Of a stretch of 56,434 bases of DNA, positions 18,331 through 26,534 are shown piece after piece. The stretch's first letter is position 1. Each line of letters starts with the position of its first letter. A model generated the notes under the pieces. That model had not been told where the DNA came from. It was given only the letters and a program-made list of their open reading frames with translations, and did not search any database. Source of the DNA: UMGS1696 sp964634795 (GTDB taxonomy: Bacteria; Bacillota; Clostridia; Oscillospirales; CAG-272); NCBI GenBank assembly GCA_964634795.1, contig CAZWLL010000008.1:1-56434 (forward strand). The letters run 5' to 3'. The position numbers and the translations under genes are program-made.

Positions 18331-18359
18331 ATAATACCATTATTTACTACAGAAGTCAA
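18331..18359 (-). promoter_or_regulatory. Promoter of the BlaI-type gene
   Basis: On the minus strand TTGACT (18354-18359) and TATTAT (18331-18336) are separated by 17 bp. Confidence 0.6.
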
Positions 18360-18458
18360 GAGTTTTACGAATATAATATCTTATTTTTTCATTTTTTCTT
18401 AATAATGCTTATATCCTCTCGAAAACAGTCGTTAATTTCTATACTCGAATACATCCAA

Positions 18459-18492
18459 CAAAAAACAGACACCATTTCTGCGAACGGTGTCT
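18459..18492 (-). terminator. Terminator of rplJ-rplL
   Basis: AGACACC pairs with GGTGTCT across 12 bases, followed on the minus strand by GTTTTTTGTT. It ends the ribosomal protein operon about 40 bp after rplL. Confidence 0.85.
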
Positions 18493-18532
18493 GAGTTTCG
18501 GTTATTGAACTTATAAAGAATAAAATAATTAA

Positions 18533-18907
18533 TTACTTTACTTCTACTTCTGCGCCTGTAGCAGCGATCTTTGTCTTCATAGCTTCTGCGTCTTCCTTGG
18601 AGAGACCTTCCTTGATGGTCTTCGGAGCGCTTTCTACGAGATCCTTAGCTTCCTTAAGGCCGAGACCGGTGATTTCACGAACAACCTTAATAACGTCGAG
18701 CTTCTTAGCGCCGAAGGACTTAAGAACTACATCGAATTCTGTCTTTTCTTCTGCTGCGGGAGCTGCTGCTGCGCCGCCTGCTACTGCTACGGGAGCTGCT
18801 GCGGATACGCCGAATTCCTCTTCTACTGCTTTAACGAGGTCTGCGAGTTCAAGAATTGTAAGAGACTTGATCTGTTCAAGAATCTGAAGTGACTTTTCTG
18901 TTGCCAT
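18533..18907 (-). CDS. rplL: Ribosomal protein bL12 (L7/L12)
   Basis: This is the 124-residue stalk protein that binds elongation factors on the ribosome as dimers attached to uL10. The N-terminal dimerisation helix SLQILEQIKSLTILELADL, an Ala-rich hinge and the C-terminal domain with VVLKSFGAKKLDVIKVVREI and GLGLKEAKDLVE are standard. It follows rplJ by 58 bp and has GGAGG before the ATG. Confidence 0.98.
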   Translation of the reverse strand: MATEKSLQILEQIKSLTILELADLVKAVEEEFGVSAAAPVAVAGGAAAAPAAEEKTEFDVVLKSFGAKKLDVIKVVREITGLGLKEAKDLVESAPKTIKEGLSKEDAEAMKTKIAATGAEVEVK

Positions 18908-18965
18908 TTTAATTATCCTCCACTATATGTAAGTTTAATATTTCGAATTTATTCAGCCTGCCGAA

Positions 18966-19496
18966 TTATTCAGCGGGTGTAGCGGGAGCTTCTTCAGCGC
19001 CCTCGTTTTCCTTATCAACGATAGCCTGCAATACATAAGCAAACTTGTAAAGCGGGCTCTGCATGCTTCCGAGAAGCTTTGCAACAAGGACTTCCTTCGG
19101 CGGGATATCCGCAAGTTCATTAACTGTAGCGGCATCAACAACGCTACCGTCAAGAATACCGCCGCGGATTTCAAATGTTTCTATCTTATCTGCATATTCC
19201 TTAAGAATCTTTGCGGGAGCGATAGGATCATTTGCGCTGACTGCGATTGCGTTCATTCCTTCGAGCTGGGGCTTTAAGCCTTCAAATCCAGCTACATCGC
19301 AAGCCTTGCCGATAAGTGTATTTTTAATTACTGAATATTCAACGCCTGCTTCACGAAGCGCCTTACGGAGCTTTGTGTCCTGGTCAACTGTGATACCTTC
19401 GTACTTAACAAGTACGCCGGATGCAGCATGACTGAGCTTATTAGCAAGATCGTCTACTATAGCTTTTTTCTGCTCTAATATTTTCTCGCTGGGCAT
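18966..19496 (-). CDS. rplJ: Ribosomal protein uL10
   Basis: This is the 176-residue base of the ribosomal stalk. Its start is MPSEKILEQKKAIVDDL, and VKYEGITVDQDTKLRKALRE and NTLIGKA are family features. The C-terminus ends in the Glu/Ala-rich, L12-binding part. GGAGG precedes the ATG. The long leader upstream is the autogenous control site. rplK and rplA, the usual upstream neighbours, are absent; rarA sits there instead, transcribed separately. Confidence 0.97.
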   Translation of the reverse strand: MPSEKILEQKKAIVDDLANKLSHAASGVLVKYEGITVDQDTKLRKALREAGVEYSVIKNTLIGKACDVAGFEGLKPQLEGMNAIAVSANDPIAPAKILKEYADKIETFEIRGGILDGSVVDAATVNELADIPPKEVLVAKLLGSMQSPLYKFAYVLQAIVDKENEGAEEAPATPAE

Positions 19497-19504
19497 AATA
19501 CTTC

Positions 19505-19640
19505 CTCCTTATCAGTATTAGCAGAGAAACAAAAAGTCTTTTTCCGCATTCCGACGAAAAAAGACTTGATATCATATTCAAGGTCTCTCCTCGGCAGGAT
19601 GGCGGAATCGCTTTTACTGTAACCTGCTGTCTTTGGTTCA
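19505..19640 (-). promoter_or_regulatory. L10 leader with internal attenuator
   Basis: On the minus strand the leader contains CCAAAGACAGCAGGT and CCTGCCGAGG, the two sides of the kink-turn stem bound by the uL10-L12 complex. A terminator hairpin follows at 19530-19567: AAGTCTTTTT pairs with AAAAAGACTT and runs into Ts. This matches the known L10 leader, by which excess L10-L12 stops transcription or translation of its own operon. Confidence 0.85.
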
Positions 19641-19651
19641 ACAACATTAGT

Positions 19652-19680
19652 ATTATACTATATTGACGCTCGTTTGTCAA
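19652..19680 (-). promoter_or_regulatory. Consensus promoter of rplJ-rplL
   Basis: On the minus strand perfect TTGACA (19675-19680) and TATAAT (19652-19657) are separated by 17 bp. This fits strong constitutive expression. It lies in the short space after the rarA stop. Confidence 0.88.
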
Positions 19681-19692
19681 TAGTTTTTGATA

Positions 19693-20910
19693 TTATTTTT
19701 TTATTTTTTCCCAGTAGGCCTTAGATGCCGACTCTGTTTTATTTTCGCCGAATTCATAATATTTTCTGTCCTTTAAGTCATCTGGCAGATATTGCTGAGG
19801 TATCCAGTGATTCGGGTAATCGTGCGGATATTTATAACCTTTGAAGAGAGGCGAATGCAGTATAGTCGGTATATCGACTCCGCGTCCGGCTTTGATATCC
19901 TCCGCAGCTTTGTCATATGCGAGATACGCCGAATTTGACTTGGGTGCTGTCGCAAGCATTACCGCGGCATTGGCGAGCGGTATTCTCGCTTCCGGTAAAC
20001 CGAGCTCTCTCGCACAATCCACACAGGATTTTACGATTACAGCCGCCATCGGATATGCTAATCCGATATCCTCACTTGCAATCACCATAAGGCGTCTGCA
20101 CGGTGATATAAGATCTCCGCCCTCCAGTAATCTCGCAAGATAAAATACCGCGGCATCGGGATCCGAGCCTCTGATTGATTTCTGCAGGCCCGCAAGAAGG
20201 TCGTAGTGAACGTCCCCGTCTCTGTCGAAGTTACCCTGCGACGCCGACGGTATAAGCGCGGATACGGTTTCATATGTCACACAGTCATCGGACGCATTAA
20301 CAGCCACTTCAAGCATTGTCAGTGCTCGTCTGACATCCCCTGCAGCAGCGTCAGCCATCAGCTTTACCGCATCATCATCAAGCTTAATATCCGCATACGA
20401 TTCAGCTGCGACCTTTCTTATATACGAATCAATATCCGCGGCGGGAACGTGTTTGAATTCGAAAACCGAACATCTTGACAAAAGCGCGTCATATATATAA
20501 TAATATGGGTTCTCAGTAGTTGACGCTATGAGTGTTATTCTGCCGTCCTCCAAATACTCAAGGAGCGACTGCTGCTGCTTTTTATTAAAGTATTGTATTT
20601 CATCAAGGTACAGAAGTATACCGCCTATTCCGAGCATGCCTCCCGTTTCCTTGGCTATGTCTTTTATATCGGATAGACTCGCTGTTGTGGCATTCAGCTT
20701 ATATAAAGTTTTTTCACTTTGTTCCGCAATAATCGAAGCAGCAGTGGTTTTCCCGCATCCGGGCGGGCCGTAAAATATCATCGAAGGAATCACCCCGCGT
20801 GATACTATTTTTCTGAGTATTCCATTCGGTCCGAACAGGTGCGTTTGACCTACTATATCGTCAAAATTTTTCGGACGAATTCTGTCCGCAAGCGGTGATA
20901 ATACTGCCAT
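19693..20910 (-). CDS. rarA: Replication-associated recombination protein RarA (MgsA)
   Basis: This 405-residue AAA+ ATPase acts at stalled replication forks. It begins LADRIRPKNFDDIVGQTHLFG, the RarA signature, with Walker A GPPGCGKT (48-55), Walker B LLYLDEIQYF and sensor-1 IASTTEN. The C-terminal tetramerisation half includes YLARLLEGGDLISPCRRL and SEDIGLAYPMA. The length is normal at slightly over 400 residues. It is transcribed away from GH3 and towards rplJ. Confidence 0.95.
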   Translation of the reverse strand: MAVLSPLADRIRPKNFDDIVGQTHLFGPNGILRKIVSRGVIPSMIFYGPPGCGKTTAASIIAEQSEKTLYKLNATTASLSDIKDIAKETGGMLGIGGILLYLDEIQYFNKKQQQSLLEYLEDGRITLIASTTENPYYYIYDALLSRCSVFEFKHVPAADIDSYIRKVAAESYADIKLDDDAVKLMADAAAGDVRRALTMLEVAVNASDDCVTYETVSALIPSASQGNFDRDGDVHYDLLAGLQKSIRGSDPDAAVFYLARLLEGGDLISPCRRLMVIASEDIGLAYPMAAVIVKSCVDCARELGLPEARIPLANAAVMLATAPKSNSAYLAYDKAAEDIKAGRGVDIPTILHSPLFKGYKYPHDYPNHWIPQQYLPDDLKDRKYYEFGENKTESASKAYWEKIKK

Positions 20911-21027
20911 TCTCGTAATCCTTATATAATTAATTTGCGCAGTGTATGATGATTCTCAATACGCTTTCGGCATATGTACTTTATATATTTTAAAATATTA
21001 TATGTTCAATGTCAAGCATATATAATT

Positions 21028-21064
21028 AAACAGCTCCCGCATTCGGCTTTAGCGGGAGCTGTTT
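21028..21064 (-). terminator. Hairpin terminator after the GH3 gene
   Basis: AACAGCTCCCGC pairs with GCGGGAGCTGTT. The tail on the minus strand is TTTAATTATAT, an imperfect U-tract. Confidence 0.7.
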
Positions 21065-21089
21065 AGAATCTTAATTAACGTCTATTAAA

Positions 21090-23345
21090 TCAGTCAACGT
21101 AAATTTTTTCTTCAAGCACGATATCTCTTGATGATTTACCGATAAGTATTCTGAAGTATCCGGGTTCTACAACCTTACGGTATTTCAAATCGATTAATTC
21201 AAATGAGGATTTGGTAAGGTGGAATTCGATTTCCTTTGTTTCTCCCGCCTTGAGATTAACTCTTTCAAAACCTTTAAGAAGAAGCGGAGGAGTTACAACA
21301 GTACTTTCAATATCATCAACATAAAGCTGTACAATATCGTCACCGTCTCTGTCACCGGTATTCTTAACCTTAACGGTTACATCGAAATCGTACTGACCGC
21401 GCTTTTCGATTTTCATATCGCTGTACTCAAATGTTGTATATGATAAGCCATAGCCAAACGGATAACGCGCGTTTTTAGGTCCTTCGTAGAAGTCCTCGGC
21501 ACCTCCGGGAAGCATTGAGTAATATGCGGGAATAGAGCCGACATTACGCGGGAACGAAACATTAAGTCTGCCCGACGGGTTGTAATCACCGAAAAGTACG
21601 TCAACGATAGCCTGTGCTCCGAATTCGCCTCCGAAGCCTGCATTGATAATAGCATTGGATATTTTCTCCTCAACCGTCACGTCAACAGGCTTTCCTGCTT
21701 CAAGAACTACAATCAGCTTCTTGCCGAGCTTAGCAAGCTCTTCGATAAGCTCACGCTGTCTTCCGGCAAGAACGATATCGCATCTGTCTCTTCCCTCTCC
21801 GCTTGTTACGGAGTTGTCACCGCCGACAAAAATGATAACATCGCATTCGGATGCGGTCTTAACTGCGCCCTCGATATCATCGGGAATTTCGTCTTCACCT
21901 TCAGATGTAAGGTGAGGCTGTCCTTCTACAAATCTCGGTGCTTTCTCACCTGGAGTTATAGCGCATCCGTCGTGCTGTCTTACCACAACATCATCACCCA
22001 AAACATCCTTTAATGTCTGATATACGCTCTTTATCTCATATCCTGTGGGAATGGATGAGTAGCTGCCGTATTTCTGTGAAGCGGATGACGGGCCGATTAC
22101 CGCAATGGACTTAACACTCTTTTTGTCAAGAGGAAGTACACCGTCATTTGTAAGAAGTGTGATGGATTCTCTTGCCGCCTTAAGTGCTATCTCTTTGTGT
22201 TCATCACAGCGAATGATATCCTGCCATGCGTTTTCGTCTGTATACGGATGCTCGAACAAGCCGAGCTCGAATTTAACGGTAAGTACACGGCGAACAATCT
22301 CATTTATTCTTTCTTCGGGTATTTCACCCTTCTCGATAAGATCCGCTACATAATTACGCCAGCCGGACACATCAAGACCTCTTACGTCAAGACCGTTATT
22401 CATCGCCATCTTTATCGCGTCTCTGTTGGTGGATACCATGTGGTGTCTGTATCTGATTCTCTCTACTCCGCCCCAGTCCGCTCTCGTATAGCCCTTCATA
22501 CCGAAACGGTCATGAAGAACTTCCTTAAGATAATGCTCGGATGTCATGAGAAGCTCTCCGTCAACACAGTTATAGCTTACCATAACATTGTATGCACCGC
22601 CTTCTTTAATTGCGGCTTCAAATACGGGAAGATAACAGCTTTCAACCTCACGTGTTCCGACTCTTGCGGGAGAACAGTTTGTTCCGCCTTCCGGTATACC
22701 ATGTACACAATAATGCTTCGGTTCGGAAATTACGGCATCGGGGCGTGAAATATCGCCTTTTTGTTCTCCGGAAACTATTGCAGCAGCCATACGCGATGAC
22801 AGATATGTATCCTCACCGAATGTCTCCTCGGTTCTGCCCCAACGAATATCACGTGCCACATCAAGGTTAGGCGCGAGTATTTCGTACATACCGAGAGATC
22901 TTGTTTCTCTTCCGATAGCCTGTCCTACTTCATTTACGATTTTTTTATCGAATGTGGCGCCTAAGTTAATCGGGCTCGGGAATATGGTGCCTCTTGTTCC
23001 GCTGATACCGTGAAGTGCTTCACCCGTGAATATAATCGGAATACCGAGACGGCTGTGCTCGAAGAAGAATTTCTGCAGCTTGTTCTGAACAGCGGGTATA
23101 CAATAGTTGTCGTGAATAAATCCGACACTTGTATCACCGCACATTTCAAGCAGCTCATCGTAACGATATTCCGTATCGGGTTCTACAGAGCATGAATGAA
23201 TTTTCGACGGCTTTGTACTGAAGCTTGTGCCGCTTATCATGTCTGTCTGCGCCGCCTTTTCAGCCGGTGTCATCCTCGACAAAAGGTCTTCGACACGCTC
23301 GGCAATCGGCAGGGACGCGTCCTTGTATTTCGGTAATGTGCTCAT
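21090..23345 (-). CDS. Glycoside hydrolase family 3 (beta-glucosidase/xylosidase type)
   Basis: This 751-residue enzyme has the full GH3 layout. The N-terminal TIM barrel carries FTGEALHGISGTRGTIFP, PNLDVARDIRWGRTEETFGE and SEPKHYCVHG. The nucleophile Asp lies in GYTRADWGGVE near residue 289. The alpha/beta sandwich follows, with GGDNSVTSGEGRDRCD. The C-terminal fibronectin III-like domain starts about residue 640. It has no signal peptide, so it should act in the cytoplasm on imported oligosaccharides. No sugar transporter is adjacent. The exact sugar cannot be read from sequence. GGAGG sits seven bases before the ATG. Confidence 0.93.
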   Translation of the reverse strand: MSTLPKYKDASLPIAERVEDLLSRMTPAEKAAQTDMISGTSFSTKPSKIHSCSVEPDTEYRYDELLEMCGDTSVGFIHDNYCIPAVQNKLQKFFFEHSRLGIPIIFTGEALHGISGTRGTIFPSPINLGATFDKKIVNEVGQAIGRETRSLGMYEILAPNLDVARDIRWGRTEETFGEDTYLSSRMAAAIVSGEQKGDISRPDAVISEPKHYCVHGIPEGGTNCSPARVGTREVESCYLPVFEAAIKEGGAYNVMVSYNCVDGELLMTSEHYLKEVLHDRFGMKGYTRADWGGVERIRYRHHMVSTNRDAIKMAMNNGLDVRGLDVSGWRNYVADLIEKGEIPEERINEIVRRVLTVKFELGLFEHPYTDENAWQDIIRCDEHKEIALKAARESITLLTNDGVLPLDKKSVKSIAVIGPSSASQKYGSYSSIPTGYEIKSVYQTLKDVLGDDVVVRQHDGCAITPGEKAPRFVEGQPHLTSEGEDEIPDDIEGAVKTASECDVIIFVGGDNSVTSGEGRDRCDIVLAGRQRELIEELAKLGKKLIVVLEAGKPVDVTVEEKISNAIINAGFGGEFGAQAIVDVLFGDYNPSGRLNVSFPRNVGSIPAYYSMLPGGAEDFYEGPKNARYPFGYGLSYTTFEYSDMKIEKRGQYDFDVTVKVKNTGDRDGDDIVQLYVDDIESTVVTPPLLLKGFERVNLKAGETKEIEFHLTKSSFELIDLKYRKVVEPGYFRILIGKSSRDIVLEEKIYVD

Positions 23346-23388
23346 TTTATACCTCCGTATATTTAAATCAATTGTTATTGCATAATCA

Positions 23389-23741
23389 CGTGATTGAAAC
23401 TGTTATCTCCACTGTTCAGATGAAAAATATTCCCCACTCAACTCTTTTGCATAAAGAACGGAGAATTTCCGGTCACGGAAATTCTCGTGAGTGGGACGGT
23501 TATCTCCACTGCTAAGCTGAAGAATATTCCCATTCAAAATTTAAAACTTAAAGAACGGAGAATTTCCGGTCACGGAAATTCTCNNNNNNNNNNNNNNNNN
23601 NNNNNNNNNNNNNNNNNNNNNNNNNNNNNNNNNNNNNNNNNNNNNNNNNNNNNNNNNNNNNNNNNNNNNNNNNNNNNNNNNNNGAAATTCTCAAGAGTGG
23701 GACGGTTATCTCCACTGCTAAGCTGAAGAATATTCCCACTC
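23389..23741 (-). repeat. Structured two-stem repeat array, interrupted by gap
   Basis: Tandem units with a 97-bp period are visible on both sides of the gap. The stem around the core is GAGTGGGA with TCCCACTC or, in one unit, TCCCATTC (kept paired by G-T). The core is 31 nt and contains CTTCAGCT, CAGTG and GATAACC on the minus strand. The second stem is an 11-bp hairpin with a GTCA loop. The first unit, near 23389, is degraded. The array lies in the divergent space between the GH3 gene and the cysC-cysQ gene. Confidence 0.88.
23584..23683. other. Assembly gap (100 N)
   Basis: A fixed-length run of N lies inside the repeat array. The flanks share only nine bases (GAAATTCTC), so real sequence, probably further repeat units, is missing. 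Confidence 0.95.
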
Positions 23742-24161
23742 AAAATTATATCATGTGAATTTGCATAAATCAAGAATTTTCGCACTATGAATGCCCGAAA
23801 TTATGCGAAAAGTAAAATTATGTCCGTATGTTCACATCAAATGTCCGCTTTCATTTACAAACTATACTGTACCGTATTACCGTTTTTCTTGTCCTCATGT
23901 CTGAATTTGACTTTTTTCGTCTTGCTGTAAATATCTCCGTATATGCAGCGTATTTTGCTTGTTAAATTCGTTTTGCGGGATATATCATTCATTTTTACTG
24001 TTTTCAAAGTATCGTTCGGCATTATTCTTTGCTTTTCAAAATGAATTCCATACAATATTTGTTTTTTTCCGTCATTGATTTCTTTTTTCTGTTTGAAAAC
24101 CGTCAAAAGAGGTGAAAATGTAATATAATAGTATTATTAATGAAATTCAATGGGAAAAACA
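23742..24161. other. 420-bp AT-rich spacer with no convincing gene
   Basis: It holds a likely -10 box TATAAT (24124-24129) for the cysC-cysQ gene, without a good -35. An 83-codon frame on the minus strand (24106-23855) starts with TTG, has no ribosome site and resembles no family, so it is not called. I see no RNA gene here. Confidence 0.6.
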
Positions 24162-25580
24162 ATGTCAAACGATAATAATATCACTCCGTACTTAACGCAT
24201 ACACCTCCTTGTGACAGAATGCGCATAAGCGGAGTCCGCCCTACTGTTTACTGGATGACAGGGCTCTCAGGTTCGGGAAAATCCACAATTGCGGCTTTGT
24301 GCGAAAAAAAGTTATGCGAAATCGGTAAGCTGGCAATGATGCTCGACGGTGACACTGTCAGAAGCGGTTTATGCCGTGAGCTCGGCTTTTCCGAGGAAGA
24401 CAGGGTCGAAAACCTTCGCAGAATCGCAGAGTGCGCTAAAATCATATCGGCGTCATCTGAAATCGTTATAGTATGCGCTATCTCTCCCTCCGAGAAATCA
24501 CGCATAGCCGCACGAGAAATTATATCTCCCATAGCAGTTTTCAAGGAAGTATATGTTAAGGCAGATGTCAACATATGTGCCGAACGTGACCCGAAAGGCT
24601 TATATAAAAAAGCTTTTTCAGGCGAAATCAAGAACTTTACCGGAGTCAGCGCTCCGTACGATGTTCCTTCAAATCCCGATATAATTCTTGACACCGCTTT
24701 AAATAATGCCGATGAATGCGCGAATATTATCGTGTCCGATGCGATGCGTGTAATCTACTCACCGGAGCTTCTTATAAAAGACATGGTAAACGCGGCAATT
24801 ATGGCATCCGATGAAATTATGCGGATATACGATAATGCGAATTTCGATATTGAGATAAAGAGCGATAACTCCCCCGTCACAACAGCGGATAACGCTTCGA
24901 ATAAAATACTTGTGGGTTACTTCCGTGAAAAATACCCCGAGTATTCCATATTATCCGAGGAATCCGAGGATGACCGAACAAGGCTCACAAACAATGCGGG
25001 AGTCTTTATCATAGACCCTCTCGACGGAACAAAAGAGTTTATCAGTCACAACGGTGAATTCTGCGTCTCAATAGGTTTTTCACATTCACACAGAGTTGTC
25101 GGAGGCGTTATTGCCGTTCCCGCCAAAAAGATTATATACTATGCGTACGAAGGAATGGGTTCATATAAAATCTCATTCGATGAAGCACATGATTTTACAT
25201 TCGGAACAGGAAAAAAGCTCTGTGTATCCGCAAGAGACGGCATAAACAACGAAAAGCTTATTGTAGTTGCGAGTCGTTCGCATATGGATAAGGAAACCGA
25301 ACAGCTCTTAAAAGACAACAGCGACAGAGTAGGCGACATGATTTCTTTGGGAAGCTGTCTTAAAGGATGCATGATAGCAGAAGGTCTTGCGGACGTACAT
25401 TACCGCTACGGAGCCTTCACGAAAGAATGGGATACTGCCGCTATGCAAATAATATGCGAAGAGGCTGGCGCCGTTTTTGCCGAACACAACTTCAAGCCGT
25501 TGCCCGCAAATCGTGAAGACCCATACAACCGCAGGGGATTTATGATACTCAACAGGCCCGAATCCGCTTTAATCAAATAA
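24162..25580 (+). CDS. Fused APS kinase (CysC) and PAP phosphatase (CysQ)
   Basis: This 472-residue fusion joins two enzymes of PAPS metabolism. Residues ~26-196 are APS kinase: Walker A GLSGSGKST (34-42), MLDGDTVRSGLCRELGFS and the PKGLYKKAFSGEIKNFTG region. Residues ~200-470 are an inositol-monophosphatase-fold 3'(2'),5'-bisphosphate nucleotidase: SDNSPVTTAD, LSEES, DPLDGTKEF (285-293) and the EWDTAA metal-site motif. The first half makes PAPS and the second removes its product PAP. ATG 24162 has GGGA six bases upstream; ATG 24150 would add four residues. It heads a cluster with cysD and cysN. Both active sites look intact. Confidence 0.9.
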   Translation: MSNDNNITPYLTHTPPCDRMRISGVRPTVYWMTGLSGSGKSTIAALCEKKLCEIGKLAMMLDGDTVRSGLCRELGFSEEDRVENLRRIAECAKIISASSEIVIVCAISPSEKSRIAAREIISPIAVFKEVYVKADVNICAERDPKGLYKKAFSGEIKNFTGVSAPYDVPSNPDIILDTALNNADECANIIVSDAMRVIYSPELLIKDMVNAAIMASDEIMRIYDNANFDIEIKSDNSPVTTADNASNKILVGYFREKYPEYSILSEESEDDRTRLTNNAGVFIIDPLDGTKEFISHNGEFCVSIGFSHSHRVVGGVIAVPAKKIIYYAYEGMGSYKISFDEAHDFTFGTGKKLCVSARDGINNEKLIVVASRSHMDKETEQLLKDNSDRVGDMISLGSCLKGCMIAEGLADVHYRYGAFTKEWDTAAMQIICEEAGAVFAEHNFKPLPANREDPYNRRGFMILNRPESALIK

Positions 25581-25618
25581 AATCTCAACTTATTATATCG
25601 TAAGGATTGAATCGTTTT

Positions 25619-26506
25619 ATGCAATACTCACATCTCGACATGCTCGAATCCCGCAGCATACACATATTGCGCGAGTCTTATTCGGCATTTAAAAACCTTT
25701 GCATGCTTTGGTCAATCGGCAAGGACAGCACGGTCCTGTTATGCCTTGCGAGAAAAGCATTCTACGGACATGTTCCGTTTCCTTTGGTTCATGTCGATAC
25801 ACATTACAAAATTCCCGAAATGATCGAATACCGTGACCGCCTCGCTATGGAGTGGAATTTGGATATGATTTACGGCGAAAACCGTGAGGCTCTTGACGCT
25901 AAAACAACATTCCCGGACGGAAACGCAACAAGAATCGAGTGCTGTAAAAAGCTCAAAACCGAGGCGCTTACACACACTCTCGCAGGGGACTGGACCAGAT
26001 ACAGATTGAATCACTCAACCGGAAAATACGAAGTGGACACCAACCGTGAGCCGTATACGGGAGTCATTGTCGGAGTCCGCGCCGATGAGGAAGGAAGCCG
26101 CTCCAAAGAAAGATATTTCAGTCCGAGAGACAAGCTCAATGACTGGGACGCCGATGACCAGCCGCCGGAATTCTGGGGTCAGTATAAAACCGATTTTGCT
26201 CCCGGAACTCATGTAAGAATCCATCCCTTGCTCGACTGGACAGAGGTTGACATATGGGAATACATCAAAAGAGAAGGCGTTCCCGTCGTTTCACTTTACT
26301 TCAACAGGGGTGACGGTACAAGATATCGTTCACTCGGCTGCTGGCCGTGTACCAAGCCTGTAGAATCAACCGCGTCAACCCTTGACGAAATCATAGAAGA
26401 ATTGAAATCTGGCAAGTTCTCGCATGTAGCTGAAAGAAGCGGACGAGAACAGGACAAGGAAGACGGCGGCGGTTTGGAAGAGCTCAGACGCGGCGGATAT
26501 ATGTAA
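25619..26506 (+). CDS. cysD: Sulfate adenylyltransferase subunit 2
   Basis: CysD is the catalytic ATP sulfurylase subunit, which adenylates sulfate to APS together with the CysN GTPase. The PP-loop appears as WSIGKDSTVLLCLARKAF. PLVHVDTHYKIPEMIEYRD, IVGVRADEEGSRSKERYFS and the C-terminal YRSLGCWPCTKPVESTA are CysD hallmarks. About 295 residues, as usual. The ATG at 25619 is chosen over TTG at 25607, which abuts the AAGGA site. It follows the CysC-CysQ gene by 38 bp and precedes cysN by 28 bp. Confidence 0.95.
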   Translation: MQYSHLDMLESRSIHILRESYSAFKNLCMLWSIGKDSTVLLCLARKAFYGHVPFPLVHVDTHYKIPEMIEYRDRLAMEWNLDMIYGENREALDAKTTFPDGNATRIECCKKLKTEALTHTLAGDWTRYRLNHSTGKYEVDTNREPYTGVIVGVRADEEGSRSKERYFSPRDKLNDWDADDQPPEFWGQYKTDFAPGTHVRIHPLLDWTEVDIWEYIKREGVPVVSLYFNRGDGTRYRSLGCWPCTKPVESTASTLDEIIEELKSGKFSHVAERSGREQDKEDGGGLEELRRGGYM

Positions 26507-26534
26507 AGAGCGACTTATAAGAAGGACAGATAAA

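Noticed and set aside
23389..23741. CRISPR array
   Set aside because: Units are tandem with 95-97-bp periods and nearly identical throughout. There are no unique spacers between short repeats and no cas genes.
23855..24106. 83-codon minus-strand frame
   Set aside because: It has a TTG start, no ribosome site, Lys/Ile-rich low-complexity content and no recognisable family.
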